A stretch of 64,000 bases of DNA, from contig PYSS01000035.1 of NCBI GenBank assembly GCA_003049465.1, positions 124,001 through 188,000 on the forward strand, read 5' to 3'. Positions within the stretch are counted from its first letter, which is position 1. Each line of letters starts with the position of its first letter. The notes under the pieces were generated by a model that was given only the letters and a program-made list of their open reading frames with translations, was not told the DNA's origin and ran no database searches. This DNA is from Magnaporthiopsis rhizophila. Lineage: Eukaryota; Ascomycota; Sordariomycetes; Magnaporthales; Magnaporthaceae. This document shows, piece after piece, positions 23,067 to 33,919 of the stretch. The position numbers and the translations under genes are program-made.

Positions 23067-24628
23067 TCACAACCCAAACTGATCGTCGGCGACGTTGTTC
23101 ACCCAGCCCTTGAGACCGGTCGCCTTGACCTGTCCCTTGACGTGAGCCCTCGCCCGCAGGAGCTCGCTCTGCTTGAGATCCCTGTAAGTCGCAGCTTCAG
23201 ACAGGATCTTGCGGACAGCCACGGCCCCCGCGCCGAGCAGCACCGCCGACGAGGCCACGCTCAGCGCCCGTCCCCACATGCCGACCCTGCAGAGCACGCT
23301 CGCGCCCCTGGGGTCCGTCTGCTTCCTGCCCTGCTGCACCCCGACCATGACGCCCTCCTCGAGGCCGGCCCGATTCCACGCCACGGCCAGCGGGCTGGGT
23401 GCAATCCCCGCGCTTGCCCCGGGGGCCCTCGCCGCCGTCCTCCTGCGCGAGAAGTCAAAGTCGACGCTGGGGGATGTGGCGCGGACGTCGAAGGGGTGGA
23501 AGCCGTAACCGCCCGGCCAGGACTGCTGCTGCTGCTGCTGCTGGGCTGCGACGTCGCGCATCCTGCCGTCGGCGGAAAAAGAGCGCCGGCAGCCCTCCTC
23601 GGAGAGCTGGGACTCAGGAAGGACCAGGGTCCGCAGGTAGACGCCGGGCGGGCTCACGAGGAGCGAGGTCAGGGACGAGAGCAGCGAGGCGCACTGCTTC
23701 ATGGCCAGCTTGTCCGAGCACGACTTGGACAGCGTCTGCGGCGCGTCGCTGCGCGCGGGCTTGCGTCGGACCACGCCCAGCCGCGAGAAGTAGGCGCGCC
23801 CGGGGAGGTCGCTGCCGCCCTCTGCCGGGGATGGTAATGATGAGCCATGGTCGAGCGGGACCTCCCATGGGGTGCTGTCTTCCTGAGCGGCCATTATGAG
23901 TTCCATTGAGGCGTCTCCACCTGTGACGAGGGGGATCGGGTTTATCGTCGATCAGAAGTTACTCCTCTTTTTATTCTCCTGGATCGCAAACAGTGGGCTC
24001 TTACAGGGTGCTTCCGAGCAATACATGTGTAAGCTCACGTCCTCCCTCCATGCAAACGGCTGGCCGCTCCACCACCCGTCGCTACTAGTCTGGGCGATCT
24101 CCTCTGCGCTCCTGACGCGGAGGTACTCGGAGGCGTTCGGCCGCCCCATGGCCAGATTTCTGCACTCCTCGAGGACAAAGTAGTTGAAGGCGCGGATGGC
24201 CAGGATCTCTGCGTGCCAATCGTGGAGGATGAGGCCATTGGCGTGAGGCACCTTGGAAGCCGGCAGACACTTCATACCCGTCCTATAAACGGCGTTTATG
24301 TTCGAATAAGCACTCGCTCGCTAATCATTCTGATGGATTTATCAAGGCGGCTTCGCTCACTCACGCCAGGGATATACAAGTGTAGGATGATGTATTTCCT
24401 CCTGTAAAATTTGTATAAATACATGTACCCAGTCCAGCCAGATGCATGTGCTATAGAGAGAGAAGACCCGGGAGGGCGAATTGCTTGGTTACCTCGAGCA
24501 ACAATCCCGCTGAGTGGGACCCACTCGTGAATGCCATTGCTGCGGATAGAGGGCTTCCTTTTACTGGGAAGTTTGTCGAACTCGCCCAGCACGGCGGCCG
24601 CGATTGCGTCGGCCTCGGAGGCCGTCAT
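23067..24628 (-). CDS. tad1: tRNA-specific adenosine deaminase 1 (TAD1/ADAT1)
   Basis: Tad1 deaminates adenosine 37 of tRNA-Ala to inosine. Four exons, 24628-24493, 24401-24365 (37 nt), 24282-24005 and 23920-23067, give 434 aa with all phases consistent. The zinc site of the A_deamin domain is complete: H81-A-E83 in LHDWHAEILAIRAF (E83 the proton shuttle), C151 in SEAPCGDASMELIMAAQ, and C218 in SKSCSDKLAMKQ. The N-terminus has the usual KLPSKRKP...GIHEWVPLSGIV. The middle exon encodes SSYTCISLA. A run of seven Gln (near residue 280) and an Ala/Arg/Pro-rich stretch interrupt the C-terminal half and are not part of the catalytic core. Confidence 0.93.
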
Positions 24629-25046
24629 TGAGCTGTGGGCAAGGGCTGGATGGGTTAGTTTCTGCCTAGAACAGAGACAGAATTTACAAAAGCCAGTTTG
24701 AACGCCTATTCAACCAGAGCTGAGTAAGTGTGAGGCATACCCTTTACTGGGGTTGTATCCCGTCCCGTTTTTGGGCTGAAGGGCGTTGGCTGTGGCAGCG
24801 ACCACTCTTGAAAGCCCACGAGCAAGAAGGGCACTCAGCTTCGTGCCTCAGGCAAACACCACACAGGCTTAGTCATCCGCCCCTCAGCCTGCGCCCCACC
24901 GAATTGCACGCAGGGCCTGAGACGCACAACAATTTTGAAATCGCAGTGAGAGGACGCCCTTTCTTGCCTCTGCTAATTTGACGACAACCTTCACCCAACT
25001 CCCTCGCAGACAGTCAGCTCATCGACGACGACAACAACCAGCCAAA
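24629..25046. other. Divergent promoter region, TAD1 / ribosomal protein L24
   Basis: About 420 nt shared by two divergently transcribed genes. The right end is pyrimidine-rich and ends in a leader with CAA/ACG repeats just before the L24 start. No gene seen. Confidence 0.55.
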
Positions 25047-26004
25047 ATGCGGACATACGACGACGCCTTCTCCGGCCAACGGATTTACCCTGGCAAGGTA
25101 CGACACCCGCCATTGGCCTCCCGTTCCCCCCGCCGCGACGACAACCCGCCCGACCCGGTTTGGACCTTGGATGGATGAAAGAGACGGAGCTTGGAGGAGA
25201 GATGTTTGCGGACCGGCGGTCTCACGAGAGGTGCTGGTGGGAAAGATCAAACCGGGTCGTGTGGTTTCGCGATCGTGACAGAGGACATGGAGCGCGCCTT
25301 TTGGGGTCCCATTGGGGGATCTGTTTGGTCCAGCAGCTGATGTGCTTTCTGTTCGAATGATTGCAGGGTAAGATCTACGTCCGTGGCGACAGCAAGATCT
25401 TCCGCTTCCAGAACGGCAAGTCCGAGTCGCTGTTCCTGCAGCGCAAGAACCCCCGCCGCATCGCCTGGACCGTGCTGTACCGCCGCCAACACCGCAAGGG
25501 TATCTCTGAGGTATGAAACTTCTACCATTCCACCTTGCCCGGGTCCTGCGAACACTCTTTTGGGCTTACGGCCATCGGCGCTTCTCGAATCGAACATCAC
25601 GCCACAGCCAACGAGGGCGTGGCTCGATATGCCCAGACGATATACGATGGAAAGGAGGTTCCAGGGCTTGCAGCAGTTCCAGATGGCTAACTGTGCCTTG
25701 TTTTACCCTCGTACAGGAGGTCGCCAAGAAGCGCACCAGGAGGACCGTCAAGGCGCAACGTGCCATCGTTGGCGCATCCCTCGATGTGATCAAGGAGCGC
25801 CGGTCGATGCGGCCCGAGGCCCGCAGCGCCGCCAGGCTCGCCGCCATCAAGGAGAGCAAGGCCAAGAAGGCCGAGGCCGAGAAGGCGAAGAAGGCTGAGA
25901 AGGCCAAGGCCGCGGGCGCTGCCGGAAAGGGTCAGACCGGCCGTCTGACGAGCAAGCAGGGCGCCAAGGGTGCCCCGGTGAAGGTCGCCGCCAAGAGCCG
26001 TTAA
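25047..26004 (+). CDS. rpl24: 60S ribosomal protein L24 (eL24)
   Basis: A component of the cytosolic large subunit at the subunit interface. Three exons, 25047-25097, 25367-25510 and 25717-26004, give 160 aa. Both introns fall between codons. The N-terminal zinc-ribbon-like region is the diverged fungal form (MRTYDDAFSGQRIYPGKGKIYV...DSKIFRFQNGKSESLF). Next come the highly conserved KNPRRIAWTVLYRRQHRKG and EVAKKRTRRTVKAQRAI, then a Lys/Ala-rich C-terminal extension. Two long introns (269 and 206 nt) near the start are common in fungal ribosomal protein genes. No convincing intronic snoRNA boxes were identified by eye. Confidence 0.96.
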
Positions 26005-26591
26005 AGAGCAGGGTGCTGTGATGAAAAATTCTTGGGACGGAGTTCTTGTGCTTGTTGCGGGCTTCAAATTCTTGGGAACCAGCGACGTGGCTCGGGAGTG
26101 TGCCAGAGATTCATCTGGGCTGCTTCGGTCACAAAATAAGTCGTTGGCCCTCTGTTTTTGACCAAGGAGAGCAATAGTGAGTCGGCAGCAGCAGCTGTCG
26201 ACTCGTCGTCGCCGGGGCGGCGGTGGCGGCGGGCTACGGACGGAGTCGGAACGGGTCTCCCTTTTTTTCTTTTTGCCACGATATTTCCAAAACTCCTGGG
26301 TTGGGGTCTTTTCTTCAAACCAATGTGGCCGGTAGCATGGAATCATTCAAACCAGGGATTGCGCGATTTGCATGGGTAGATTTCAGAAACACTGCGGAAA
26401 TTTTGTGCTTTTCATTGGTGTCTTAGACGCTGCCGAGGGCCGCCCCCTTGCATGAAATTCCTGAATGCCCACCCATTAGATTTATTTACACCCGGCCGGT
26501 TGGTGTATATGTTATGCTCCAGCACGGGGGTGGGCTTTCTCATGGAACGAGCGCCGACGACATGATCCGGCACCCTTGTCCGCCGTGGTAT
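26005..26591. other. Convergent intergenic region, L24 / peroxiredoxin
   Basis: Contains only the 3' flanks of two genes ending towards each other. The open frames present are unlike any known protein. Confidence 0.55.
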
Positions 26592-27268
26592 CTACAACTT
26601 GGCGAGCACGGCCTGGGCGCCCGAAACCTCGGTGCCGCCGGCGCTCTCCTTCTCGGCGTAGACGACCTTGCCCTTGTCGACAACGATGGCGTACCTCGCA
26701 GTTCGCTCGCCCAAGGTCCAGCCGAGGCTCTTGGAGAATTTGGCGCCATCGTCGCTCGCGAACAGCTGCCCGTGTTTTTTTTTGAGCGTCAGTACGCATT
26801 CATGACTGCTTGTTTATTCCTTGACCAACGGTGAAAAAAGCAAGAGGGAGAAAACACAAAAACGTACGATAAAGTCGTCGTACACGCCGTTGGCCTTGCC
26901 CCAGGCGCTCATGACCCAGTGGTCGTTGTAGGCGATGAAGATGACCTGGTCGACGCCCTTGGCCTTGAGCTCGTCGCGCTTGGCGATGAAGCCCGTGACG
27001 TGCTGCTCCTGGCACGTGGGCGTGAAGGCGCCGGGGACGGAGACGAGGATGACTTTTTTGTTCTTGAACTCTGTTGTTGGTTCTGTTAGTAGGTGCCGCC
27101 CCTCCTTACCTCCACACCAAAGCTTCCGCTCGCCCGCTCACCTTTGCTGGCATCGTACTTGATGCCGGTGCCGCACGCCACGACGTCCTCCTGTTTCCCG
27201 GAGGGCGGGACGTATGTGAACGCGACGTTCTCGGGGAAGTCGTCACCGGCTTTGAGAGGGGTAGCCAT
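26592..27268 (-). CDS. Peroxiredoxin of the Prx5/PMP20 (Ahp1) type with C-terminal AKL
   Basis: Thiol peroxidase that reduces hydrogen peroxide and alkyl hydroperoxides. Three exons, 27268-27142, 27070-26868 and 26765-26592, give 167 aa, the usual length. The peroxidatic cysteine is C62 in VPGAFTPTCQEQHVTGF. Downstream are VIFIAYNDHWVMSAWGK and the conserved SKSLGWTLGERTARYAIVVD. A second cysteine, C32, lies in VVACGTGIKY. The last three residues, AKL, form a PTS1-like signal, consistent with the peroxisomal PMP20 branch; localisation is inferred. The last intron ends in GGGCAG, right after a run of nine A. Confidence 0.95.
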
Positions 27269-27884
27269 CTTTTGGTTTTTGTGGGATTGTTTACGTGCGG
27301 GGATGTCGGTGGAGGAGGATCTCGTTGGGGACGTTTCGTTACTGTCTGTCTGTGGTTTTTTTTTTTTTTTTTTTTTTTTCCTTTTTCTCGAGCGAGAAGA
27401 TCTCGAGTCAAAAGAACAGACCGCATTTCCCGGTCCTTCCCTTTTCCTTGCCCTTTTTATTGACGTTTCCCACGTCCGGCAAGCCCGCCCGGTCCTTGAC
27501 CCCTCGCCCCCACCCTGCTGCCACCCCGACCTTCTCCCATGGATGTAGGGCGGTCTCCGAGGCCGCAGCTTTCCACGACTCGGAAACATGAAATTACGCC
27601 AGCCTGCCCCGCCATTTCGGGGGGGAGCTTTTTGAGACGAACACCTCTTTGGCTGGGTTGTGGTTTCTGTGAAACACGAGCACTCTCCATCTGGTTTCTT
27701 ATAGGTCGCCAGCGCGGAGAATGCCGGGCCCTATCAGGAGAAATTGGTGGCATTTAGATCACTCAAAACGGACGCCTTTGCTCCCTTTTTCTACCAGCCA
27801 AGCTTGCCACAGCGCCATAAGCTGTGGCGTCATGTTATTTTATGTTCACATTCTTCTTCTGCCCAGTGGGCCACACTCAGCTAG
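27269..27884. other. Upstream region of the peroxiredoxin gene, with poly(T) tract
   Basis: A T-run lies at about 27,358-27,379, roughly 90 nt upstream of the start codon (poly(A) in the sense of the gene). No gene seen. Confidence 0.55.
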
Positions 27885-29100
27885 CGCTATACGGAAGCAG
27901 ATGGTTGCCGGAGCCGCGGTACTGGAGCGGGCTGCCCCGAGCAGGGCATGTCGCGCTCGGCGGCCGTGGCGGACTGGATGGTGCCGCCAGACGGGGCGTT
28001 GCCAAGCTTAGAAGTCCCTGCCGTACTCGACGCCGGCGTAGTTATAGCCTTCGGAGAAGCCGAGGCACACCTCAATGGTCACGCTGTCGTCCGCTTGCAG
28101 GTTAGAGAGAGCACGCGGCGTCCGTCTGGCTTTAAAGGAATAGCCGTCGAGGGCAAAGCCGTGGTAGCCAGGGACTAAAATGGGATCGGTTGGGGTCGGG
28201 ATAACATACTGTTAGTGCTTACCTAGGTGGTAGAAACGGACTGGCAAGCCGTGTTTCCGCTGCCGACCTTCTTGTGATTAAGCACCCTGGCAATGAAGTC
28301 TTGGGCCTTGTGTACGTGTTACCGTCTATGGGGGAAATGATTACATCGCACACGCCGTGTTCCCACTTGCTGTGTCTCTCCGTTCTCGATCAGTACTGGC
28401 AATGCCTGTATCTTCCACTTTGACAACTTTGACACGTACCATCCGAGTGTATGGCTGCACTCCCATTCAGAGGATCCCGGTAACCGCGAGCACCACGGCA
28501 GTTGTCGTACTGGAGCTCAGTGCCCTTGCACTTGACTGCATTTTTCCACCACAGGTTCCATTAGGGCTGGGGCTCAATGGCCACGGTGTAGGCTCGGACG
28601 ATGCACCTCTATAGGATTATGGCGTCAGTCCTTAAGGTCCCAGGAAGAATGGCGTATATAAATGGCTTTAAACCCACGCAGGCGGCGGCTCAGAGGTAGA
28701 AGAAGCTGTGCTTTCCACACGGTCCCCGTTTTGGCTGTTCAGCCAGAGAACAGGAGGTCAGTCCGTAGACACAGTTCACAGGCCATGATGTCCATGTTGA
28801 TCTCTCTGGGGGTTTTTACGCATGAGCACGCAGTTTTTTGATCCCCCCGTCTAGCCGTAGCAGTCGGATGTCACGGAGAGGTTCGTATCGATGAAGTCCG
28901 CCACGGTGAGGCTGTACTGCTCGGCGAGGCCCTTCGCACCGCGTCCAGGGATATATATCGACCCAAATATAGCATAAATACCTCTTAAGATCGTGCACAA
29001 AGCTAATGCCGGGAGGGTATGAGATGGGCGGCGTTCATGCCGCCGAGGTCCCTGTCCGGGGCTTGGATGGCGCTAGCGACGGCGTGTCTCCTTTTTAGGA
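27885..29100 (-). pseudogene. Remnant of a LysM/WSC-domain carbohydrate-binding protein gene
   Basis: No intact frame remains, but several family-like blocks line up on the minus strand in the expected order. Near 29,040-29,090 is a fragment resembling a signal peptide end (AVASAIQAPDRD). At about 28,850-28,945 is a LysM-like block (GLAEQYSLTVADFIDTN...VTSDCYG, then a stop). At about 28,420-28,620 is a broken Cys/Trp-containing block with an internal stop. At 27,885-28,173 is a WSC-like domain split over three frames: RALSNLQADDSVTIEVC...YNYAGVEYGRDF then stop (28,173-28,008); GNAPSGGTIQSATAAERDMP; and QYRGSGNHLLPYSAS. Cysteines expected at the end of EYGRECYCG are lost. Intact relatives bind chitin or glucan. 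The fused LysM-WSC order is inferred from fragments. Confidence 0.6.
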
Positions 29101-29317
29101 ACCCCGGCCTTCGTTTGCACAGCAGCTACACCTATTGGTTGCTAGCAAGCGATCTGGCAACTGCCTATGACTATAAATTTCCACAGGTGGTTACGAAAAA
29201 AAAAAAAAAAAAAAGAAACAAAATCTAACCATCCTTCTCATCTTAATTCCACCAAAGACAAATCTTCGGCTTCTCCTGGTCTGTACTTTCAACACTTCAG
29301 CCCCATCGCTGCCCACC

Positions 29318-30863
29318 ATGGCATGCGACTTTCTATCTTCGTCGGGTCCACCCGAGCTCATCCTCAACATTTTGACGAGTTGCGAGTCGACTAGGGATAT
29401 TCTTGCCCTTGTGAGGACTTGTCGACACATCCATGACGTCTGGCGGGAGGGGGCCACGGCCGTGCTCTGGCCCCGTTTCCTGCGCGAAAAGCCCGAATTC
29501 GAGGATGCGCTGGTTGCGGTGAGTATTTATGTTGCATCCATCCGGATGGGTGCGGTCAATCGTGTGCATATGCTGATTTGTCTTCTTCGGAGCCAAGGCT
29601 CGGCTCACAAATCTGGTCGTCGAGGCCGAGACCAAGGATGAGCTGCCGCCCGTGGCTGTATCGCCGAGCCTGTTCGGCAGTCGCCGCCGAGGTCCCACGC
29701 TCGAGGAGCTGAAGGCGGCCGCTGCCTTGCGTCGTGTCTGTCGCGGCCTGGCCGTTGGCCTCACCTTCGAGCGTGCCTTGGGCTTCAACTTCGAGACGGA
29801 TGCTAGAGCGAGCAGGCCAGAAGATCGCGCCCGAATGCGACGGTTTGAATCGCGCGTCGTCAAAGCCTTTCTCAAGCTCTTGATCTGCGGCGCGGCGCTG
29901 GCAGGGGTCTACAACGAGCCGCTCTTCCGGGCCAGATCGAGCGGCGACCCGGAGCTGAAGAGGCTCGTGGATTCTCCTGGGGATTACCGTGACCTCAGCG
30001 GTCGCCAACTGGAATTCCTCGAGCGCTTTGCCGTTTGCAACATGCAGGCGACCGCCGAGGCGGAAGAAGCCGTCTTCGGTCCTCTTGGCGACTGGCTCCT
30101 CGGCAGCATCCTATCCGACTCGGAAGCGAGGGCGGAAATGGTGAAGCGGGTTGAGCTTGGCTACGACCGGGCGTCGTACTGCCAGCAGCAAAGCCGATGG
30201 TCGCCATGTCGCGTAAAGCTGGTGGCGGATGAAAGCATCAGCCACCCGGACGCCCATCTCGTCGTGTGGGAAGTCATGAAGATGATATGGACATACGAGT
30301 ACCTCGGCGGCTTGGCGTGTCCTCGCCCCCACGTAGACGCTATCGCCGAAATCGACCAGGGCCCTCTTCAGAGGGCCATAGCTGTCCTTCCTGGGGTGTT
30401 CAGAGCCGAAAGGCTGACTCCGATCGAGCGCGTTTCTGGCTTGCAGTCAGAGGTCTTCATGAGGGATTTCGTTACCCCGCACGACCACGACTATTTCATT
30501 CGTGGCGTGCGCGACCGCACTAGCGACCATCTTTTCTGGGAGGCTGGTGTTTCGGGCTTTTTCAGCTGGATCTACGAGAAATCCGGGCGACCGAATGCCA
30601 TCGGGGAGGCCGGGTACCCAACCGCGCCTTTAAAACTCAAGTTTTTCGAGTATTTCCTCCGGCGTCGGTGCGAGCTTCGATTCGTAGATGACGCATTCTA
30701 CCACGGCAACCAGTATCATGACTTCGCCGGCTACGTCGGCGTCTTCGCTGATGATCCGGCAGTGGAGGAGAGCTACAACCCCATCGACTTCGCCTTCTTC
30801 ATCGATGGCTCCGCCATCCTTACCAGCTCTGAACCGGCTCCGGCTCGTGTCTATCGGGGTTAG
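29318..30863 (+). CDS. F-box-like protein of unknown specificity
   Basis: Two exons, 29318-29518 and 29598-30863, joined between codons (GTGAGT; CCAAG; branch-like CTGAT), give 488 aa. The start lies in a good context (CACCATGG). The N-terminus has the F-box-like pattern PPELILNILTSCESTRDILALVRTC followed by CRHIHDVWR, which in intact F-box proteins binds Skp1 of SCF ubiquitin ligases. The remaining 430 residues have no repeat or motif I recognise; they are rich in Arg/Glu with aromatic clusters (SGFFSWIYEKSGRP). Such proteins form large, fast-evolving families in Sordariomycetes. The substrate role is unknown. Confidence 0.8.
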
Positions 30864-31516
30864 GGCTTGGATTGAGCAGCTGGACCTTGGCACAGTGGAC
30901 CGTTTTAATACTTTGACATGGATAGCACATATATCGATGTCCATGTACATCCTTGCACCCAGGAATGTTCATCTATTTTCCAGACCATGATATCACCGGG
31001 AGGTTCCGACCTCTGTGATTTTGTCAGAACGCGATTCCTGCGTCGCCCCGGGCGGGATTTGGCTGCCGAGTTTATTCACACCGGAAGAGGCCGCTTCAAA
31101 TCCCGTGGAGTAACGGGGAAGGAATTGCTTACTCAGTTTGCATGCAAGAAGAGCCCAGGCGGACCCCGAATAACGGCCGACCAGTTCCGGCGCTCGAGAG
31201 AGCTGCTGTTCTTTTTGAATCCCGCGTTCACGTGCGTGGTCGCGGGATTTGGTTGCGTTTAAACTCGCCTTCTCTTTGAGCAATCGCGGCTGGCGATAGA
31301 CTGGACCGAGAGAAATCCATAAAGCCCAAACCGCAAAGCTCCGGCGAATCGATATTGGTCACGACCGAGTATTTAAGTGCCCTGTCCCTCGATTTCTTTT
31401 TTAGTTTGTATTTGCTGTGCTGTGACGGTCATGACATCGTCATCTCAGCTGCTCACGACTGGACTTAAACAACAAATCACCTCGCGGTAGCCAGCCTTCT
31501 CACCCATTTCGGCGCA
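30864..31516. other. Intergenic region, F-box-like gene to DUF1348 gene
   Basis: No convincing coding sequence. The right end (31,380-31,516) is the likely promoter and leader of the DUF1348 gene. Confidence 0.5.
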
Positions 31517-32119
31517 ATGGCAGACGAATCGAGACCACCTCTGCCCCCCTTCACCCTCGAAACCGCCAAGATCAAGGTCAAGGCAGCGCAGGATGCGTGG
31601 AATACAAAGTAGGATGAATGCCCACTCCTTGCGACTGGATAACGGCTCACTAAAACAATGCCTTTGGTAGGAACCCGCAGCTCGTGAAGATGGCGTACAC
31701 ACCTGACTCCATCTGGCGGAACCGGAGCACGTTTCTCAGGGGTAGGGACGAGATAGACGCGTTCCTCACCGACAAGTGGGCCGTGGAGCAGGGCTATCGA
31801 CTGCGCAAGGAGCTGTTTGCTTTTACCGAGAACAAGGTTCGTCGTCTGCCAACCTACTTGCCCTCTAGCCGCGGCACTTCAAATGCGGCCTGCTCACACC
31901 CACCATCTTTAGATTGCCGTCCAGTTCTGGTACGAGTGGCACGACAAGGAAGGGCAGTGGTGGAGGACGTACGGCCTGGAGGATTGGACCTTTGCCGACA
32001 ACGGCTTGATGCGCAAGCGGCAGATGAGCGGCAACGACGTCGAGATCGCCGACGAGGAGCGTTGGTTCAAGGACGGCGTCGACGTGAACACGGTGGAAAT
32101 AGGCGAGAAGCACTGGTAG
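31517..32119 (+). CDS. DUF1348 protein with an NTF2-like (SnoaL) fold
   Basis: Three exons, 31517-31608, 31671-31836 and 31913-32119, give 154 aa. The donor of intron 2 is GTTCGT, weaker than usual, but both joins restore the family sequence. It reads RPPLPPFTLETAKIKVKAAQ, DAWNTKNPQLVKMAYTPDS, WRNRSTFLRGRDEIDAFLT, then IAVQFWYEWHDKEGQWWRTYG and DWTFADNGLMRKRQMSGNDV. This matches the bacterial and fungal DUF1348 family over its full length. Proteins of this fold are small cone-shaped domains; no enzymatic activity is established for DUF1348. The family is common in bacteria, so its fungal copies may be an old transfer (inference). Confidence 0.92.
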
Positions 32120-33919
32120 GCGGATGGCGTGGGGGATGATGAGCATCTCTGACGCTAATTAGAACTTGCAAAAAGAAGCAACTCCAAGGCTCGGCTGGGC
32201 TCCTCGGGATTTGATGTGGCGGTGTTGGAAGTGCGTGAGAAGCCGGGTCTGGTTGCCATCTTTTCATCTCCTTTGTCGGGTCGGCGGGATCTGGTCGTTT
32301 ACCAAAGCCCAGCGGGATCATTGGCGCTCGAATAGCTTGTCAGGATGTGATCCATCGTATCCAAAAACGCACAATAGGGAGGGTGTCTTGGTGCTTGGAG
32401 TGTGTCCACAGGGCGGGATCCAGAACATCCGTGGGGGTTCCGCGCCGATCGGCGCTAGACAGGTCTATGCGCCCGCCTAGGCCTAGCACCTGTTGAGACG
32501 GGGTTTGTGACTGGGCAGCGCTCAGGAATGGCATTTGCTTCTTGTTTCTCATTCTTTTCGGGCCCAGTTTCAGCTGAACCCCATCTCAGCCTTCTTTTTC
32601 ACAAACGCGCTGGAAATCCGGATTCTGTGTCGCGGCGGGGGGCTCTAGATCGGAACGTCTCGACTGAAGTGCCAGATCGGCACATGGATAAGCAGTGCAC
32701 GTGCAAGGAAGACATCGGCACCGGCACTGGCACTTGCGCCGATCTAGCTGTGAACTATCATCTATCGAGTCCAGCTCCAAATCTAATCAAGTCTGCCATC
32801 TACCGCTGACCGGACCACGGTCGTGCCGGGGCAAAGAACCCGATGAGGAGAGGAGCAGGGAGGGACCCAAAGGGAAAGCCGCCCATGGCTACGGACAACG
32901 CCAGTCCTCGATGGCGCCATTCGGGATTCAACAATAGAGGCCGGCGGGGCAAGCCAGGGGTATCTGCCAAGCTAAGGAGGCTAAGGAGACACGCTCGTGG
33001 GCTAGACCTCGGACGGCACGCACGTCGGCCCGACGCTCAATGCCAGGGCAGGGTTGCCTCCCTCGGCCAGCCTGCTTCTATGCCTACCTCCGTCCCTTCC
33101 TTGGGCGGCAATAGCATGAGTGTGCTTCTCTCCCTCCTCATTTCCACTTTTGTGCCCCGTCCTTCTCCCTTCCGAGTTCTCCCCCGCCATCACGCCCGAA
33201 CGAACGCCCTCCGGTTCAGCTGCCCCAGCCAATGTCTCGCGGGCAGTCTCGCGGACCCTTTCTGCTTGGGGCTAGCCGGGCTCCAGCTTACAAGCCGGGG
33301 CTTGCTTCTGGCGCCGGCATCCCCGCCAATCAGCTCTGTCCCTGTTCCGCCACTTACAGTATGCCCGAGGGAGCAAAGACTTGACTATCGCGAGGACTCG
33401 CGGGCTAGCACTGTTGGGAAGACGGATCGAGGGCGATGATGCTGCGGCTAGGCAACGCCAGTGGCAACCTCGGGGTCTTAAGGCGGCTTGGCTTAAACTA
33501 GGTACCTGCCTAGGCAGGTTGATGGTGAGAGTGAAAGGCGGAAGAAGGAAATGTGCAGATGTCGGGACTTGCTTGCTTGCGCAAGCGCCTGGTCTACATA
33601 CCACCGGTCTGGCCACGGAAGCGGGCTCTTTCAGCTGCCACCGCCGACCTCATGCATATCGGAAGGGCACATGGGGTCTGGGCCTTATTTTAAACCCGAC
33701 TCACCCCTCCCCCTTCCTGCGACCACGCGAGATCGCCACGCTTGCCTCGTGCCAACCACGTTTGTTATTGCTGCAGCTATCAGCATAGAAAGCCCGGCCC
33801 CTTTGTGAGGCAATATCAAGGGCTCCGTCCGCCCCTTCGTTTTATTGCCCACTATTTTGGTTTCGAGCCGATATATCTTCCACGTCGCCGCGTCATCTAG
33901 CCGATCTTTCAGCAGAAGA
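32120..33919. other. Gene-poor 1.8 kb intergenic region
   Basis: No coding region could be supported. Contains two CCTAGG-centred palindromic strings (32,475-32,491 and 33,498-33,519). Open frames such as the one at 32,843-33,439 are Arg/Pro/Ser-rich without family resemblance. Confidence 0.5.

Noticed and set aside
25098..25716. snoRNA genes inside the L24 introns
   Set aside because: RTGATGA/CTGA-like strings occur but not as a correctly spaced pair with terminal stem.
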